DNA of 49,543 nt from Thermoflavimicrobium dichotomicum (GCF_900114055.1 NZ_FORR01000023.1:1-49543); one strand, 5' to 3'; positions 36,101-43,881 are shown, numbered from the stretch's first letter. A program made the numbers and translations. Notes: generated from the sequence alone by a model not told the origin.

Positions 36101-38004
36101 ATGTGTGCTTGCCAGTACAAATCGCTTCCTTCGAGAAACTTGGACTCTATGAAAACATGAAAGGAACATGGAAATCTGTAGCCAGACTCGAAGAGAAGGG
36201 GGATTCTTACTATATCTATACCGTTGATGTGTTGGATGAAAAGAATCAGGTAGTCCAAACTCTGGCGGGCTATAAGGTACACATCATGGAGCATAAACCG
36301 GAGCGCCCAACGGTTGAAGAGCTTGTTACAATCGCTTTCCCCGATGAACGGCGACTTGCCCAAGCGATTCAAGCATCTGCCGATTCGTTCCAGATCGAAG
36401 TTCCAGTGATGACCATAGCTCATTTGCCAGGGATTCACAAGCAAAAGAAAGATCAGCGCCGGGCGAGAGTGATTCCGCTATTTAAAAGAGCACTTGTGAA
36501 AGCTGGAGCTAATGAGGTCTATTCGGTCACATGGAATGAAACAGGAAAACCCGTCGTACTGAAACAGGGTACTGTCACAAGTGATTACCATGTTTCCTTC
36601 TCTCATGATGATGAAGTGACCATTTGTGTACTTGGCAAGGCCGAACAAGGCTGTGATATCTTGCCGATCGAAAGCCACCGTGACGAAGAAGAGTGGAGTC
36701 GCTTGTTGACAACGAAGTATCAATCCCTGATTCAGACTTTAAAAGAATCGGGTGATTCTGTAGCCCAAGCTGGAAGTCGCATCTGGGCTGGTATAGAGGC
36801 TGTGAAAAAAGCAAGCGGAGCAAATGTCCAAGGTATTGACATCGGAGAAGTTTTGGACGAAGCCGTTTTATTAAAGGTGAAGACGGAACAGTCGAATCAT
36901 ACGGTGCTTACCATCCCTGTACAATTATCAAAGCCGACGAAACGAATGGTAGCAATTGTGGTCTCATCGGAGATGTCTCAATCTGAATCAAATGCAGTAC
37001 TACTTAACGATGAATTTCATCCAGATTACGGCTTTGTTCATCGTTTTGCACTTACTCATCCCATTTCTTTCACATTGGGAAGAAGGACAGAAATCTCGAG
37101 TTACGCCACTTGGGTCGGAAAAGTAAGAGAGTTAGCCTTGTCCTCCGTTCGTGAACGTGTAAGAAAGCAGTTCGCTACAGGAAGATATGGAATGGTTACC
37201 AATTTTGTACAAACCGAGGTTTTCGGCGAGGCAGGATCTCATGATGTGATGGAAGTTCATGTTCAAGTGGATCGTATCGAAAATGACAGTTATATCGAAA
37301 TGGTTTATTACTGGCATAAGGTGAAAAAAGATAAAGACTTGGAATTGATTGCGGTTAGCAGACAAGGCCTGACTTGGGTGGAGATTGTCGGTCATGATTC
37401 AGAGCGAACAGTAAGACCAAGTCCATTCCCGGATTATTTCAGACAGTATTTAGATGATAATTTAACGATTATGCGGCATCGACATTCTCTTGAGCGAAAA
37501 GCCACTGTCTTGTCTGACCAGTTGCTGGGAAAAGAGTTGTTTGAGGTTAAAACAGGTCCTGCAAATCGCATGATCTTGCAGAAGACGACGATCGAAACCA
37601 CTTTAGAAGAATCGGATTTGGTAGGTAACATCTTCTTCTCTAACTATTCCATTTGGCAAAGCAAGGTTCGCGATCAATTCTTCTATAAATTGGCTCCTGA
37701 ATTGTATCATGGAGTAGGTGAACAGGGTGAATGGCTCGCTCTTTACAGTCAGGTGAAACACCTCCGCGAAGCAGTACCGTTCGATACCATTCAAGTAGAA
37801 ATGTCGTTATCCAAGCGGTATGAATATGGTGCCAAACTGTTCTTTGAATATTACAAGCTGGGTCCAGATGGAAACAGACAGAAATTGGCCTATGGCGAAC
37901 AGGATATTATCTGGGTAAAACGGGATGAGTATGGAAACCCATACCCTGCTCCACTGCCAGAGGTATTTGAAAAAGAGTTGGAGAAAGTTCCACAGTTGCG
38001 TTAA
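30196..38004 (+). CDS. Iterative type I polyketide synthase: KS-AT-ACPx3-KR-DH-PPTase-like-hotdog-hotdog
   Basis: 2602 residues. KS (1-460): Cys212 in D-G-A-C-S-S-S, His345 in E-G-H-G-T-G-T, His386 in V-G-H-T-K-A. AT (about 590-900): F-P-G-Q-G-S-Q, Ser686 in G-H-S-L-G-E, and A-F-H-S near 787, which fits malonyl use. Three tandem ACPs share L-N-L-D-S-I-K-S-A-E-L, with Ser1058, 1148 and 1234. KR begins T-G-G-A-K-G-I near 1512 and has the Tyr in S-Y-G-F-A-N. DH has His1790 (K-D-H-V-F-N-G) and Asp1956. About 2100-2250 is a phosphopantetheinyl-transferase-like domain (G-C-D-I, W-A-G-I-E-A-V-K-K). The C-terminus holds two hotdog folds; the second has V-G-N-I-F-F-S-N-Y-x-x-W-Q, as in enediyne thioesterases. 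No ER is present, so a polyene-like chain is expected. ATG at 30196 follows GGAGGG. Confidence 0.88.
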   Translation: MNDNPIAVVGIGCHYPGAKDIKELWENILSRRRQFRKMPDQRLPLADYHDPNPDTPDKTYTRYAALIDGFEFDWAGRRIPKTTYESSDIVHWLALEVATQALSDAGYSRENLPKTKTGVLLGNTLTGEFTRSQIMRLRWPYVRKTLRAAGKSQGLSNELIDQLEKHMENIYKSAFPPVTEDSLAGWLSNTIAGRICNYYDLHGGGYVVDGACSSSLLAVATAAGKLANGELDLALAGGIDISLDPMEIVGFAKAGALTSKDMNVYDRNSSGFIPGEGCGFVVLKRLEDARRDGDYVYAVIRGWGISSDGKGGVTAPKAEGQALALRRAYEMAGYSPHELDFIEGHGTGTVVGDRTELEGIALARDAFGKTESRSCGVTSFKSLVGHTKAAAGIGGLIKAVLSVNQRVLVPTAACKEPNDVFYTAAQSIYPILQGEVREPDQQMRAGVSAMGFGGINCHVTLESADLPKQELKPEIEERALLVSNQDTELFVLAADSKEDLLAQVKQVRKMAEGMSIAELVDLACHLTKNVKAGARFRAALIADHPDRLHERLEFMEQKLANDFPAEGEVYADLEKQVWISNQVNQHRVGFLFPGQGSQKVNMARTLFERFPWARELAEQVWEVLPQGKERMFRPLDKARNQEEIKEWEKQLSQTEVAQPTICLASVLWAKFLERLGIKPDVVAGHSLGELSALYAAGAYDEKTLFQLAAIRGKAMSASEEEAGTMASLRCNQEEVEKILKEVSGYVVVANLNSSMQTVISGEKEAVAEAVKIAQDRQIQAVMLPVSNAFHSELVHQAANTLREHAPVPVESVKLSVPFISGMDGKELKSLSNGKEYFANQVISQVDFISLISTMKEKCDLLVEVGPGRVLTGLVNDQFQGTIACFPVESRPGMDYDLHQFLAVYFVQGGQVHWEALYENRLVRPFVPASEKNFIVNPCENPLSVPSPGDAGEIDVSFNLPEAKDLPADVINQYLKERGSFILDVIRADLKHMNVMSSVPQLKQTVEQKPVARQVSQPALQSVHHVEQAVIQLAAERTGYPMDSIRLDHRLLDDLNLDSIKSAELVSSLAHMFGVADQIDPSGFANATLEEVVREVQALLPDQLSEAVEERKSHDVADLLIRQAEQITGYPRESIHMDLRLLDDLNLDSIKSAELVANVAKELGVADRVDPSLFANATLKEVSQALESLVPQKSEDAGENSIADSLLKWVTKLTGYPRESISMDLRLLDDLNLDSIKSAELVSQVAKEFHLEGKLDPTLFANATLKDIERELEQLIEHKPEKPKVIVSKQPQSSKRTWVRNFVVDYVEKPLTIKDIAFPETSRFLIVAKQKRHALAQALSQELNHYQIPQEIVTFGELQDQDLLKNEAFSHIVVILPKTDTNEDIAEIVKRLQSVVQPVKDYGYKASITYIQYGGGYFGTRLDQIELATCTANAFAASLHLERPNAKIRVIDLSPALKPQAIVKNVLLEISAEDAFISVGYDEHNVRRVPQAIVQRPKSYPSRLIEWTKEDVILVTGGAKGITAECALGVAKSTGAKMALVGSSALEKSREVQKTLERYRQEGLVCQYYQCDITDRSAVEQLIKTVQEELGQVTGVIHGAGLVHSRRAEQITLEAFLREIGPKVFGALNLCDVLKDQPPKLFIGFSSLTGLSGMAGNTSYGFANEVLQLILRRFEKEHLETQVLAVAFGVWDEVGMGARSGSINFLEKKGVYAIPVSEGVERFVHLFHHDPQAKQVVVTAKIDGLDTWHPRPVKREKEFRFIEEIVTDYPEVELVTRVHLDLERDSYVKDHVFNGTYLFPTVFGLEAMAQAVSYVTGIEDFSRVRIEDIQLKLPIVLDPKKGVTVEVRAEVLEDRRVVTEIRTEQTGFAKAHFAATFVFPSEVEVKKQDVSFPEEPLAIEPKEDLYGPLMFQGPLYQRIEKVYDVKYNQEQKTGSCQFTARAESMEEFLLGDPYHHDALLQSVQMVVPQDVCLPVQIASFEKLGLYENMKGTWKSVARLEEKGDSYYIYTVDVLDEKNQVVQTLAGYKVHIMEHKPERPTVEELVTIAFPDERRLAQAIQASADSFQIEVPVMTIAHLPGIHKQKKDQRRARVIPLFKRALVKAGANEVYSVTWNETGKPVVLKQGTVTSDYHVSFSHDDEVTICVLGKAEQGCDILPIESHRDEEEWSRLLTTKYQSLIQTLKESGDSVAQAGSRIWAGIEAVKKASGANVQGIDIGEVLDEAVLLKVKTEQSNHTVLTIPVQLSKPTKRMVAIVVSSEMSQSESNAVLLNDEFHPDYGFVHRFALTHPISFTLGRRTEISSYATWVGKVRELALSSVRERVRKQFATGRYGMVTNFVQTEVFGEAGSHDVMEVHVQVDRIENDSYIEMVYYWHKVKKDKDLELIAVSRQGLTWVEIVGHDSERTVRPSPFPDYFRQYLDDNLTIMRHRHSLERKATVLSDQLLGKELFEVKTGPANRMILQKTTIETTLEESDLVGNIFFSNYSIWQSKVRDQFFYKLAPELYHGVGEQGEWLALYSQVKHLREAVPFDTIQVEMSLSKRYEYGAKLFFEYYKLGPDGNRQKLAYGEQDIIWVKRDEYGNPYPAPLPEVFEKELEKVPQLR

Positions 38005-38025
38005 CGTCGGTTCGATTCGATATAT

Positions 38026-38066
38026 AAAAACCTTAGCTCGATATTCACACGAGCTAAGGTTTTTTC
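38026..38066 (+). terminator. Strong terminator after the polyketide synthase
   Basis: AAAAACCTTAGCTCG (38026-38040) pairs with CGAGCTAAGGTTTTT (38050-38064). A T-rich tail follows. It shows that the synthase ends its transcript. Confidence 0.85.
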
Positions 38067-38102
38067 TTGCGAACCCAGTAGCGTTATGGTGACCATCACC
38101 TG

Positions 38103-38156
38103 AAAAAAAGAAACATGCCACCTAGGTAATAAATAAGCGGCATGTTTCTTTTTTTA
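38103..38156. terminator. Second, bidirectional terminator at the convergent junction
   Basis: AAAAAAAGAAACATGCC (38103-38119) pairs with GGCATGTTTCTTTTTTT (38139-38155). It is A-rich on one side and T-rich on the other, so it works for both strands. It includes the stop codon of the lipoprotein gene. Confidence 0.75.
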
Positions 38157-39446
38157 TGATGATGGCTTTGTATTTGCTGCTGAATCGTAGTTTTTCTTTA
38201 GCTGATCAAATTTGGATTGGATTCTTGGTTGTACAGTTTGGCTAATCAGTTCCTGTCTTTTCTTTAAAAGATCATAGAGAAAGCTTTTTTCAGTTTGATC
38301 AATTTTAATTCCAAACATATCGAGTGCAGCCGTCATTTTTGGATTACCGTCATAAGAAAAGCCATGAGGAGAGATATTAGTACCCTTGGTGATAGATCCA
38401 AAGGCTCTCTGTTTAAATTCTGAAATAATCTGACCCCAGGTTGAAATACTCTTAGATTCATCGATTTTCGGAATCAATTTGGGTATAGAAAGATTGTTAC
38501 TTTGCAGTTGGTCGTTATTGAGTTTGAAGTCATTATATAAACCCTGGCTAGATGCTGCAATGGATTTTAGTTGACGTTCAGTTTCAAGTTGATCAACATT
38601 TATACCAAATACGTTGACTAAAGCTTGGATGTCGGATGTTGACAGCTCTTTGGCAAGCTGATCTGGATTATCTTTAAAACTATCATTTACACTTATGATG
38701 TATACAACATTAATGGTATTCGTAGCAGTCTCTTTTGCAAGATCATTTTTTAATTGACGTAATGCGACAGACATCGAGGCCTGTTTGTTGCCAGATTGTA
38801 TAATTGAAAGTTTTTGAGTAATACTGGATAAATCAGACGTAAGAAGAGCATACTGATCGGTTTTTGCACCATATGTACGTAATGAAAATTGATATGAAAC
38901 GGTATTTTCTGGCTTCATTTCAAGAAGTGAATTTTCGATTTCTCTCTTGAGAATATCTAATAAAGTACGATGATTGCTTACTTTCGTAGCAGTCTTTTGT
39001 CCTGCATCCAAAAGTATATTGATGTTGATCTTGACAGGGGACTGGTCAGATAGATTTAGCTTTTCCGGTTTTATCCGTAAGGACGGGTCATAGGTATCAA
39101 TAAGTTTTAATACGTGTTGCCAGTCTTCATTAAAATAATAGAGCAGACGATCATAAGCTTGATCAGCCTTCATGGAATTAGGCATTAGGTCGACGTATTT
39201 TTTTGCAAATGAGTAGATTCCGGCATCATCATTTTGCATTTCTATTAATAATTTTCCTGGTGGAAACTCTAGCAGTCCTGGAAGGCTGGTTGGCGCTTTT
39301 GGAATAGGAGGTTCTTTAGCAATAGACTGTTCTTGTTGCTGAGAAGGTGTTTTATGTGAAGATGGGGCTACTTTTGTTGCTTCCGAGTCAGAGCAAGCAG
39401 ACAAAATCAGTAAACATGATAATAATAGATAAGGGAATTTTCGCAT
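38154..39446 (-). CDS. Lipoprotein with VWA-like region
   Basis: 430 residues. The type II signal peptide M-R-K-F-P-Y-L-L-L... ends in lipobox L-S-A-C (Cys18), followed by a Ser/Lys/Pro/Gln-rich linker. After about residue 130 the pattern I-N-I-L-L-D-A-G-Q-K-T, a helix, then N-V-V-Y-I-I-S-V-N-D suggests a von Willebrand A-like Rossmann fold. The metal-site D-x-S-x-S is degenerate (D-A-G-Q-K). It should sit on the outer face of the membrane. The function is unknown. The ATG at 39446 is preceded by GAGGTG. Confidence 0.7.
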   Translation of the reverse strand: MRKFPYLLLSCLLILSACSDSEATKVAPSSHKTPSQQQEQSIAKEPPIPKAPTSLPGLLEFPPGKLLIEMQNDDAGIYSFAKKYVDLMPNSMKADQAYDRLLYYFNEDWQHVLKLIDTYDPSLRIKPEKLNLSDQSPVKININILLDAGQKTATKVSNHRTLLDILKREIENSLLEMKPENTVSYQFSLRTYGAKTDQYALLTSDLSSITQKLSIIQSGNKQASMSVALRQLKNDLAKETATNTINVVYIISVNDSFKDNPDQLAKELSTSDIQALVNVFGINVDQLETERQLKSIAASSQGLYNDFKLNNDQLQSNNLSIPKLIPKIDESKSISTWGQIISEFKQRAFGSITKGTNISPHGFSYDGNPKMTAALDMFGIKIDQTEKSFLYDLLKKRQELISQTVQPRIQSKFDQLKKNYDSAANTKPSS

Positions 39447-39952
39447 CCTTTAATCACCTCATTTTTTATTTAAATTTAATTTATGAAATTAAATTAGCAT
39501 AGATAGGATTTTTATGTCAATTTTATAAGAAATACAAGTAATAAAATGTATTTAGTATATAGTTTTTATAAATTATGAATTTAAATACTCTTGGCTCATG
39601 ATATATAAATATTTTAAAGTTTAAAGTGTCAGTTCTGCCATCTGCAAGGATAAGAATTTTTGGTTCGGATTAAGTGAACATTTATTTATAGAGTTGGAGG
39701 AGTACACGTAATCCGAAGTGTAAAATTTTCATTGCATATTACGATGATGAATGCTTTATTTAAAGGTTATATTATTAAAAAGGTTACAAAATCATTCTTT
39801 TGTAACGTTATTTAGGGTAATTTGCTCATCGTTTTTTTACAATGATACCATTTCCTGGGTAATAAAACGGGTGATAGAGGAATTTTAAAATTGCTTCTGT
39901 TCTTTTATTGACTCATAATAAATATATACATAAAAAGGAAGGAAGTCTCCAT
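39447..39952. other. 506-bp AT-rich intergenic region with a palindrome
   Basis: It contains promoters for the divergent lipoprotein and deacetylase genes, which cannot be pinpointed. A perfect inverted repeat GTTACAAAA/TTTTGTAAC (39783-39791 and 39798-39806), followed by GTTATTT, could be an operator or terminator. No coding frame with a ribosome binding site was found. Confidence 0.4.
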
Positions 39953-40693
39953 ATGAAACGGCTTTTATTTGTTTATGCGCATCCAGATGATGAATCGTTT
40001 ACGGTTGGCGGGACGATTGCCAAATATGCTGAGCAGGGAGATGTGGAGATTCATTTGATCTGTGCAACTCGTGGTGAGGCTGGAAAAACAGGAAATCCGC
40101 CTCAATGTTCTCCTGAAGAGTTGCCAAAAGTACGTGAACAGGAATTGAAGAGCGCAGTGGCTCACCTGGGACTGCATCATCTTCATTTTTTAAACTACAA
40201 AGATGGTACATTATCGGATGTACCGGTCGAAACATTAAGTCAAGATATCATGGCCTATTTAAAACAGATTGCTCCGCAGGTGGTTGTAACTTTTGCTCCG
40301 CACGGAATTTCAGGTCATAAGGATCATATCGCGATTTCGCAAGCTACGTACAAAGCTGTGACAGAAAGTAATGTTTTCTCGGTAAAAAAACTGTACTATG
40401 TGACGATCCCGGCATCAATGGGAGAGAAAATGGGGAGAAAAGTTTATACAGACCCTGATTCATCCATCACCACCATTATTGAGTGCGAGAAATACAAACC
40501 TCAAGTGATGAAAGCGCTGTTGGAACATAAAACACAAAATATGTCTGTCGATAAAGCATTTCCCGGTGTATTGGCTGGCGATGATTCGAATGTTCCTGGT
40601 AAAAACTACTTCATTCTCGCTTGGCAACGGATCATAAGACCCATTAATAAACAAGAGCATGATTTGTTTGATGGGATTTCCAGCCAGGTCTGA
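39953..40693 (+). CDS. PIG-L family deacetylase, bacillithiol BshB2-like
   Basis: 246 residues. The zinc-binding motif A-H-P-D-D-E (9-14) and the second site G-H-K-D-H near residue 121 define LmbE/PIG-L N-acetylglucosaminyl deacetylases. The T-R-G-E-A-G segment is conserved too. In Bacillales, BshB1 and BshB2 deacetylate GlcNAc-malate in bacillithiol synthesis or act in detoxification. ATG at 39953 follows AAGGAAGGAAG. Which paralogue it is cannot be settled by eye. It is a monocistronic gene with a terminator after it. Confidence 0.8.
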   Translation: MKRLLFVYAHPDDESFTVGGTIAKYAEQGDVEIHLICATRGEAGKTGNPPQCSPEELPKVREQELKSAVAHLGLHHLHFLNYKDGTLSDVPVETLSQDIMAYLKQIAPQVVVTFAPHGISGHKDHIAISQATYKAVTESNVFSVKKLYYVTIPASMGEKMGRKVYTDPDSSITTIIECEKYKPQVMKALLEHKTQNMSVDKAFPGVLAGDDSNVPGKNYFILAWQRIIRPINKQEHDLFDGISSQV

Positions 40694-40717
40694 TCTCCAA
40701 AGGATTGTTTGTGAAAT

Positions 40718-40758
40718 CAGCCGATCGTCCTATGTAGGCTTTTGGATGATCGGCTTTT
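40718..40758 (+). terminator. Terminator after the PIG-L gene
   Basis: AGCCGATCGTCC (40719-40730) pairs with GGATGATCGGCT (40744-40755), followed by TTT. Confidence 0.7.
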
Positions 40759-40841
40759 GTTACGGGATCAATGATTTATCTTTTGTTTTAATCGACCATT
40801 TTTAAGTGATCAAAGCTCTATTGAAAAATGGATAATGAGAC

Positions 40842-41753
40842 CTATTGAGTCATAAGTGCAAGGGAGATGCTGTCCTTAGCTATTTTCATAACGGCTTCAT
40901 CTTGATAATCATAGCCATAAGATAATAGGACGACGGCAACATAAATAGCTATAAACTGTGCAACCCGTTGGGTCTCTTCCGGTACATTTCCATAGATCGC
41001 AAAGAATTGTTTTCGCCCTTCTGGAGGTAAAAAACTGTATACAATGGATAAATCGACGGCCGGGTGACCGATATGTACATCTCCCCAGTCGATGATGCCG
41101 CAAATGGTACCGCTTGAATCTACCAAAATGTTTTTGCAATGCAAATCACCATGAACCACGGTTAAAGGGGCCATCGGGGGATTGGTTGGGACTGTATTCA
41201 TAATGTTTTCAATCTGATGATATCGAAGAGGAAAAGATACTGATTTCAGTTGCTGCAGATACTGTTGCAGTTGCTGCTTTCTTTTTGGGATATTCAACCG
41301 GCCATATCGGTCAAAAGGAACTCTATATTTCTGAGCGATTGAGATGGGAAGCTCATGTAATGTCTGCAAAAATTTTGCCAAGATGGAAGCAGATGAGATC
41401 CGTTGTCCAAGCGATACATTCCTTGGTAACTCTCCGGGAACAAAACGGTATCCTGTAAATATCCAGGGATAGTCAGTGGAAGGCTTTCCAAAAAAGAGTG
41501 GTTCTGGGATCGTGATCGAGAGTTTGGATACCAGGAGAGGAAGGAAACGATTTTCAACAGCTAATATTTGAGCTCCCAATTCCCGGCGTGGAAAGCGAAA
41601 AACATAGGCATCATTGACTTTAAAAACGGTATTATCAAATCCTTCACCACAGGGTTTGATATTTGAAACCGATAAGCAAGGAAACTGCTCTTGGATTAAT
41701 TGTACAGCTTGTGCTTTGGATACGACATGCTCTGGTGACCATGCTTTGTTCAT
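40842..41753 (-). CDS. Aminoglycoside phosphotransferase (APH) family kinase
   Basis: 303 residues. It has an N-terminal lobe with V-F-K-V-N-D-A-Y-V-F-R-F-P-R, the catalytic loop V-V-H-G-D-L-H-C-K-N-I-L-V and metal-binding I-I-D-W-G-D. This is the APH/choline kinase fold, closest in look to macrolide and aminoglycoside phosphotransferases. The substrate may be an antibiotic or a small metabolite and cannot be assigned. ATG at 41753 is chosen because AGGAGTG lies about 8 bases upstream; GTG at 41762 overlaps that site. Confidence 0.8.
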   Translation of the reverse strand: MNKAWSPEHVVSKAQAVQLIQEQFPCLSVSNIKPCGEGFDNTVFKVNDAYVFRFPRRELGAQILAVENRFLPLLVSKLSITIPEPLFFGKPSTDYPWIFTGYRFVPGELPRNVSLGQRISSASILAKFLQTLHELPISIAQKYRVPFDRYGRLNIPKRKQQLQQYLQQLKSVSFPLRYHQIENIMNTVPTNPPMAPLTVVHGDLHCKNILVDSSGTICGIIDWGDVHIGHPAVDLSIVYSFLPPEGRKQFFAIYGNVPEETQRVAQFIAIYVAVVLLSYGYDYQDEAVMKIAKDSISLALMTQ

Positions 41754-41925
41754 GACTGTCACTCCTGGTAAAGGGGGCCAGTTTTAGATAAGTATCATTC
41801 TTTAGGAAACACTATGTTATCTTACTGATTATTTCTGTATCTTTCAACTTCTTACTGAACGATGCTTTTATTTTCGATTATGACCAAAATCGTTTTTTAT
41901 CAGGATCTTATACCAAAACTAGTAT

Positions 41926-42399
41926 TTATTTACTCCGTTTAAGATTAAGAGCCAATACCCCTATTAAGAGAAGAATGAAACCCAAGAGCATTGAATTGGG
42001 ATAACTGGTAGCCGTATTGGGCAGTTTTTCACCTACTTGATCGGTTGTGTTATTCGTATCACTTGTTCCAGGATTTTCGGATGTACCAGTATTTTGATTG
42101 CCATTATTCGTGTTACTGTCTTCGTTGTTAGTACTACTATCTCCGTTATTCGTGTCATTTCCCCCTGTCGAAGATAAATTTTCACATGGAATTCCATCTT
42201 GATCTTCATCTAAATCGTCAATATTTCTGGCTGCAGAACCACCATCGTTTGTAAAGTATGCTTGAGCGTCTTCGGGAGTAGAAAAATCCGAACAGTTTTT
42301 GTCAATACCGTCATTTCCATTATCAGCAGCGAAGGTAGTACTTGAAAAGATGAATAATCCCATTACTATGCCAAGGAAAGAGGTAAATAGATTCTTCAC
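41926..42399 (-). CDS. Excalibur-domain surface protein with LPXTG-type anchor
   Basis: 157 residues. A Sec signal peptide ends in T-F-A-A-D. The excalibur calcium-binding domain has the Cys pair in K-N-C-S-D-F-S-T and G-I-P-C-E, and D-L-D-E-D-Q-D-G as the EF-hand-like loop. A low-complexity Asn/Thr/Gly/Ser linker and sorting signal L-P-N-T-A, a hydrophobic span and K-R-S-K follow. Sortase should attach it to the cell wall. No sortase gene is in the window. GGGAGGGGG precedes the ATG on the minus strand. Confidence 0.85.
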   Translation of the reverse strand: MKNLFTSFLGIVMGLFIFSSTTFAADNGNDGIDKNCSDFSTPEDAQAYFTNDGGSAARNIDDLDEDQDGIPCENLSSTGGNDTNNGDSSTNNEDSNTNNGNQNTGTSENPGTSDTNNTTDQVGEKLPNTATSYPNSMLLGFILLLIGVLALNLKRSK

Positions 42400-42416
42400 T
42401 CAAGCCCCCTCCCTAT

Positions 42417-43163
42417 TTAAGTTGACTTTTTATTCAACAGTAAATTAATACCACATTCAATGAAATATATTTTGTTTCCTTCCCAGCAATATGAATATTT
42501 AATGAATATGGAATAATAAGGTTTTAACAGAAAAAAGCAACCCATCGAAAAAGGTGATGAGTTTGTTGTTGGTGAGTCAAATATGGCTGGAGGTTTGCCA
42601 TCAAGCTGAATCCCATTAATCTGAGGGATTTTTTTTTGTTCTATTTTTTTGCGCATCTCCTCTAAATATTCTCGTGATTTTCCCTTTGGAATCGTCAGGT
42701 TTTGCCAATCTTCATTTTTCACTAATTTAGCAAGATAAACGATCTGTCCGATATGATACGAATAATGAATGACTTGTCTTTGGATTGCCTGAATGACGGT
42801 ATGGTTCTCCCCGCGGATGGTCACTGTTTTAAGCAAATCCTCTGGCCGCAAGCTTGCAATGGTATCGAAAACCACTTGCCAACCTTTTTCCCAATCTTTC
42901 ATCAAAGCTTCTCTTGAAGCATAACTCCCTTCAAACTCTGCATCTCGATCCCGTGTGGGCTTCTCGCCATCTGTGGTCAAAAAATCGGTCCAGCGCGACA
43001 GCATATTGCCGGAGAGATGCTTAACCAGAATAGCGATGCTGTTTGATTCACTGGCCGGTGAAAAATGAAGTTCCTCCAGAGTGAGTTGCTGCATTGCCTT
43101 TTCTCCGGTACGCTTGATCGAGCGAAAATCCTCCTGTACACAAGAGAGATATTCTTGTTCCAT
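42417..43163 (-). CDS. DinB-like DUF1572 protein with aberrant C-terminal extension
   Basis: 248 residues as read. Residues 1-175 are a DUF1572/DinB-type four-helix bundle (S-I-A-I-L-V-K-H-L-S-G-N-M, H-Y-S-Y-H-I-G-Q-I-V-Y-L) with the metal-site histidines of bacillithiol-transferase-like proteins. Family members end near 170-180. The last 65 residues look non-coding (F-F-L-L-K-P-Y-Y-S-I-F) and include a hairpin with T6. A run of nine A in the coding strand (42629-42637) immediately precedes this tail. One more A would give a stop three codons later (N-P-S-D-stop). The extension is therefore probably due to slippage or a sequencing error. ATG at 43163 follows AAGGGGG. Confidence 0.65.
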   Translation of the reverse strand: MEQEYLSCVQEDFRSIKRTGEKAMQQLTLEELHFSPASESNSIAILVKHLSGNMLSRWTDFLTTDGEKPTRDRDAEFEGSYASREALMKDWEKGWQVVFDTIASLRPEDLLKTVTIRGENHTVIQAIQRQVIHYSYHIGQIVYLAKLVKNEDWQNLTIPKGKSREYLEEMRKKIEQKKIPQINGIQLDGKPPAIFDSPTTNSSPFSMGCFFLLKPYYSIFIKYSYCWEGNKIYFIECGINLLLNKKST

Positions 43164-43455
43164 GACCATCCCCCTTTTTAAGCATCAGAAAGAGAATCAA
43201 AATGATTACTTCATAAATAAAATTCCCTATCTTCTAAATAATATTATACAAAAAAGAGCAGGTTTATATGAATGAGCTACTCCACCTACAGCTTCTACGC
43301 AAATTCGAAATTCACTACCTCCACCCCTATTCGGCTTTTGGTTCAGCTGCTCTCCACAGGCCCTCAATAGGAGTCATTCCAATCATGTTTGTCAATCTTT
43401 GTGAATACATTTATTTAAATAATAGGAAAATATCGAATGGGGGCCAGGTAAGAAA

Positions 43456-43881
43456 ATGCAACATTATTATGGAGATCAAATGCCGTTGCGTATTTTGGAT
43501 GAGGCTGAATTTTGGAAGCATCAAGAAGAAGAACATACGGTTGTTATTCGAGAACTGGTAAAAAATCTGGAAACACAATATGTTGAGGCGCTAAAAGAAT
43601 GGGAGAAGGTTTTAAGCGAAACACACCAGCGTATAATAAGGTTCATTGAAACAGTCATCCGTTCTGGTTATGATGTTACACCTGAGGTTTATCAAGATGT
43701 ATTACATTTAGTGAAATTTTGTCTCGATCAAAGCGAACAGTTTATCGAGCTGTGCAGGCAAATCAGGGATCAAAGTGAAGCCATCAAAGACAATTTAACC
43801 GCTAAAGTTGTTATTAACCATATTATCCGCGAATCCGAATACTTCATCGGTATCGCACAAACCATTTTATATCAGAAATAG
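43456..43881 (+). CDS. DUF2935 family protein
   Basis: 141 residues, all alpha-helical. E-F-W-x-x-Q-E-E-E-H-T near the N-terminus and a later H-I-I-R-E-S-E-Y-F fit one half of the DUF2935 ferritin-like, metal-binding four-helix bundle. Most DUF2935 proteins have two such repeats (about 260 residues), so this is a single-repeat form. A moderate ribosome binding site GGGGGCCAGG precedes the ATG. Its function is unknown. Confidence 0.65.
   Translation: MQHYYGDQMPLRILDEAEFWKHQEEEHTVVIRELVKNLETQYVEALKEWEKVLSETHQRIIRFIETVIRSGYDVTPEVYQDVLHLVKFCLDQSEQFIELCRQIRDQSEAIKDNLTAKVVINHIIRESEYFIGIAQTILYQK

Noticed and set aside
30196-38004. A true enediyne biosynthetic cluster
   Set aside because: None of the E3/E4/E5 warhead genes or typical tailoring genes are near. 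The synthase is followed by two terminators and unrelated genes.
43268-43561. 97-residue frame overlapping the DUF2935 gene
   Set aside because: It lacks family resemblance, overlaps a better supported gene in another frame and has unusual composition.
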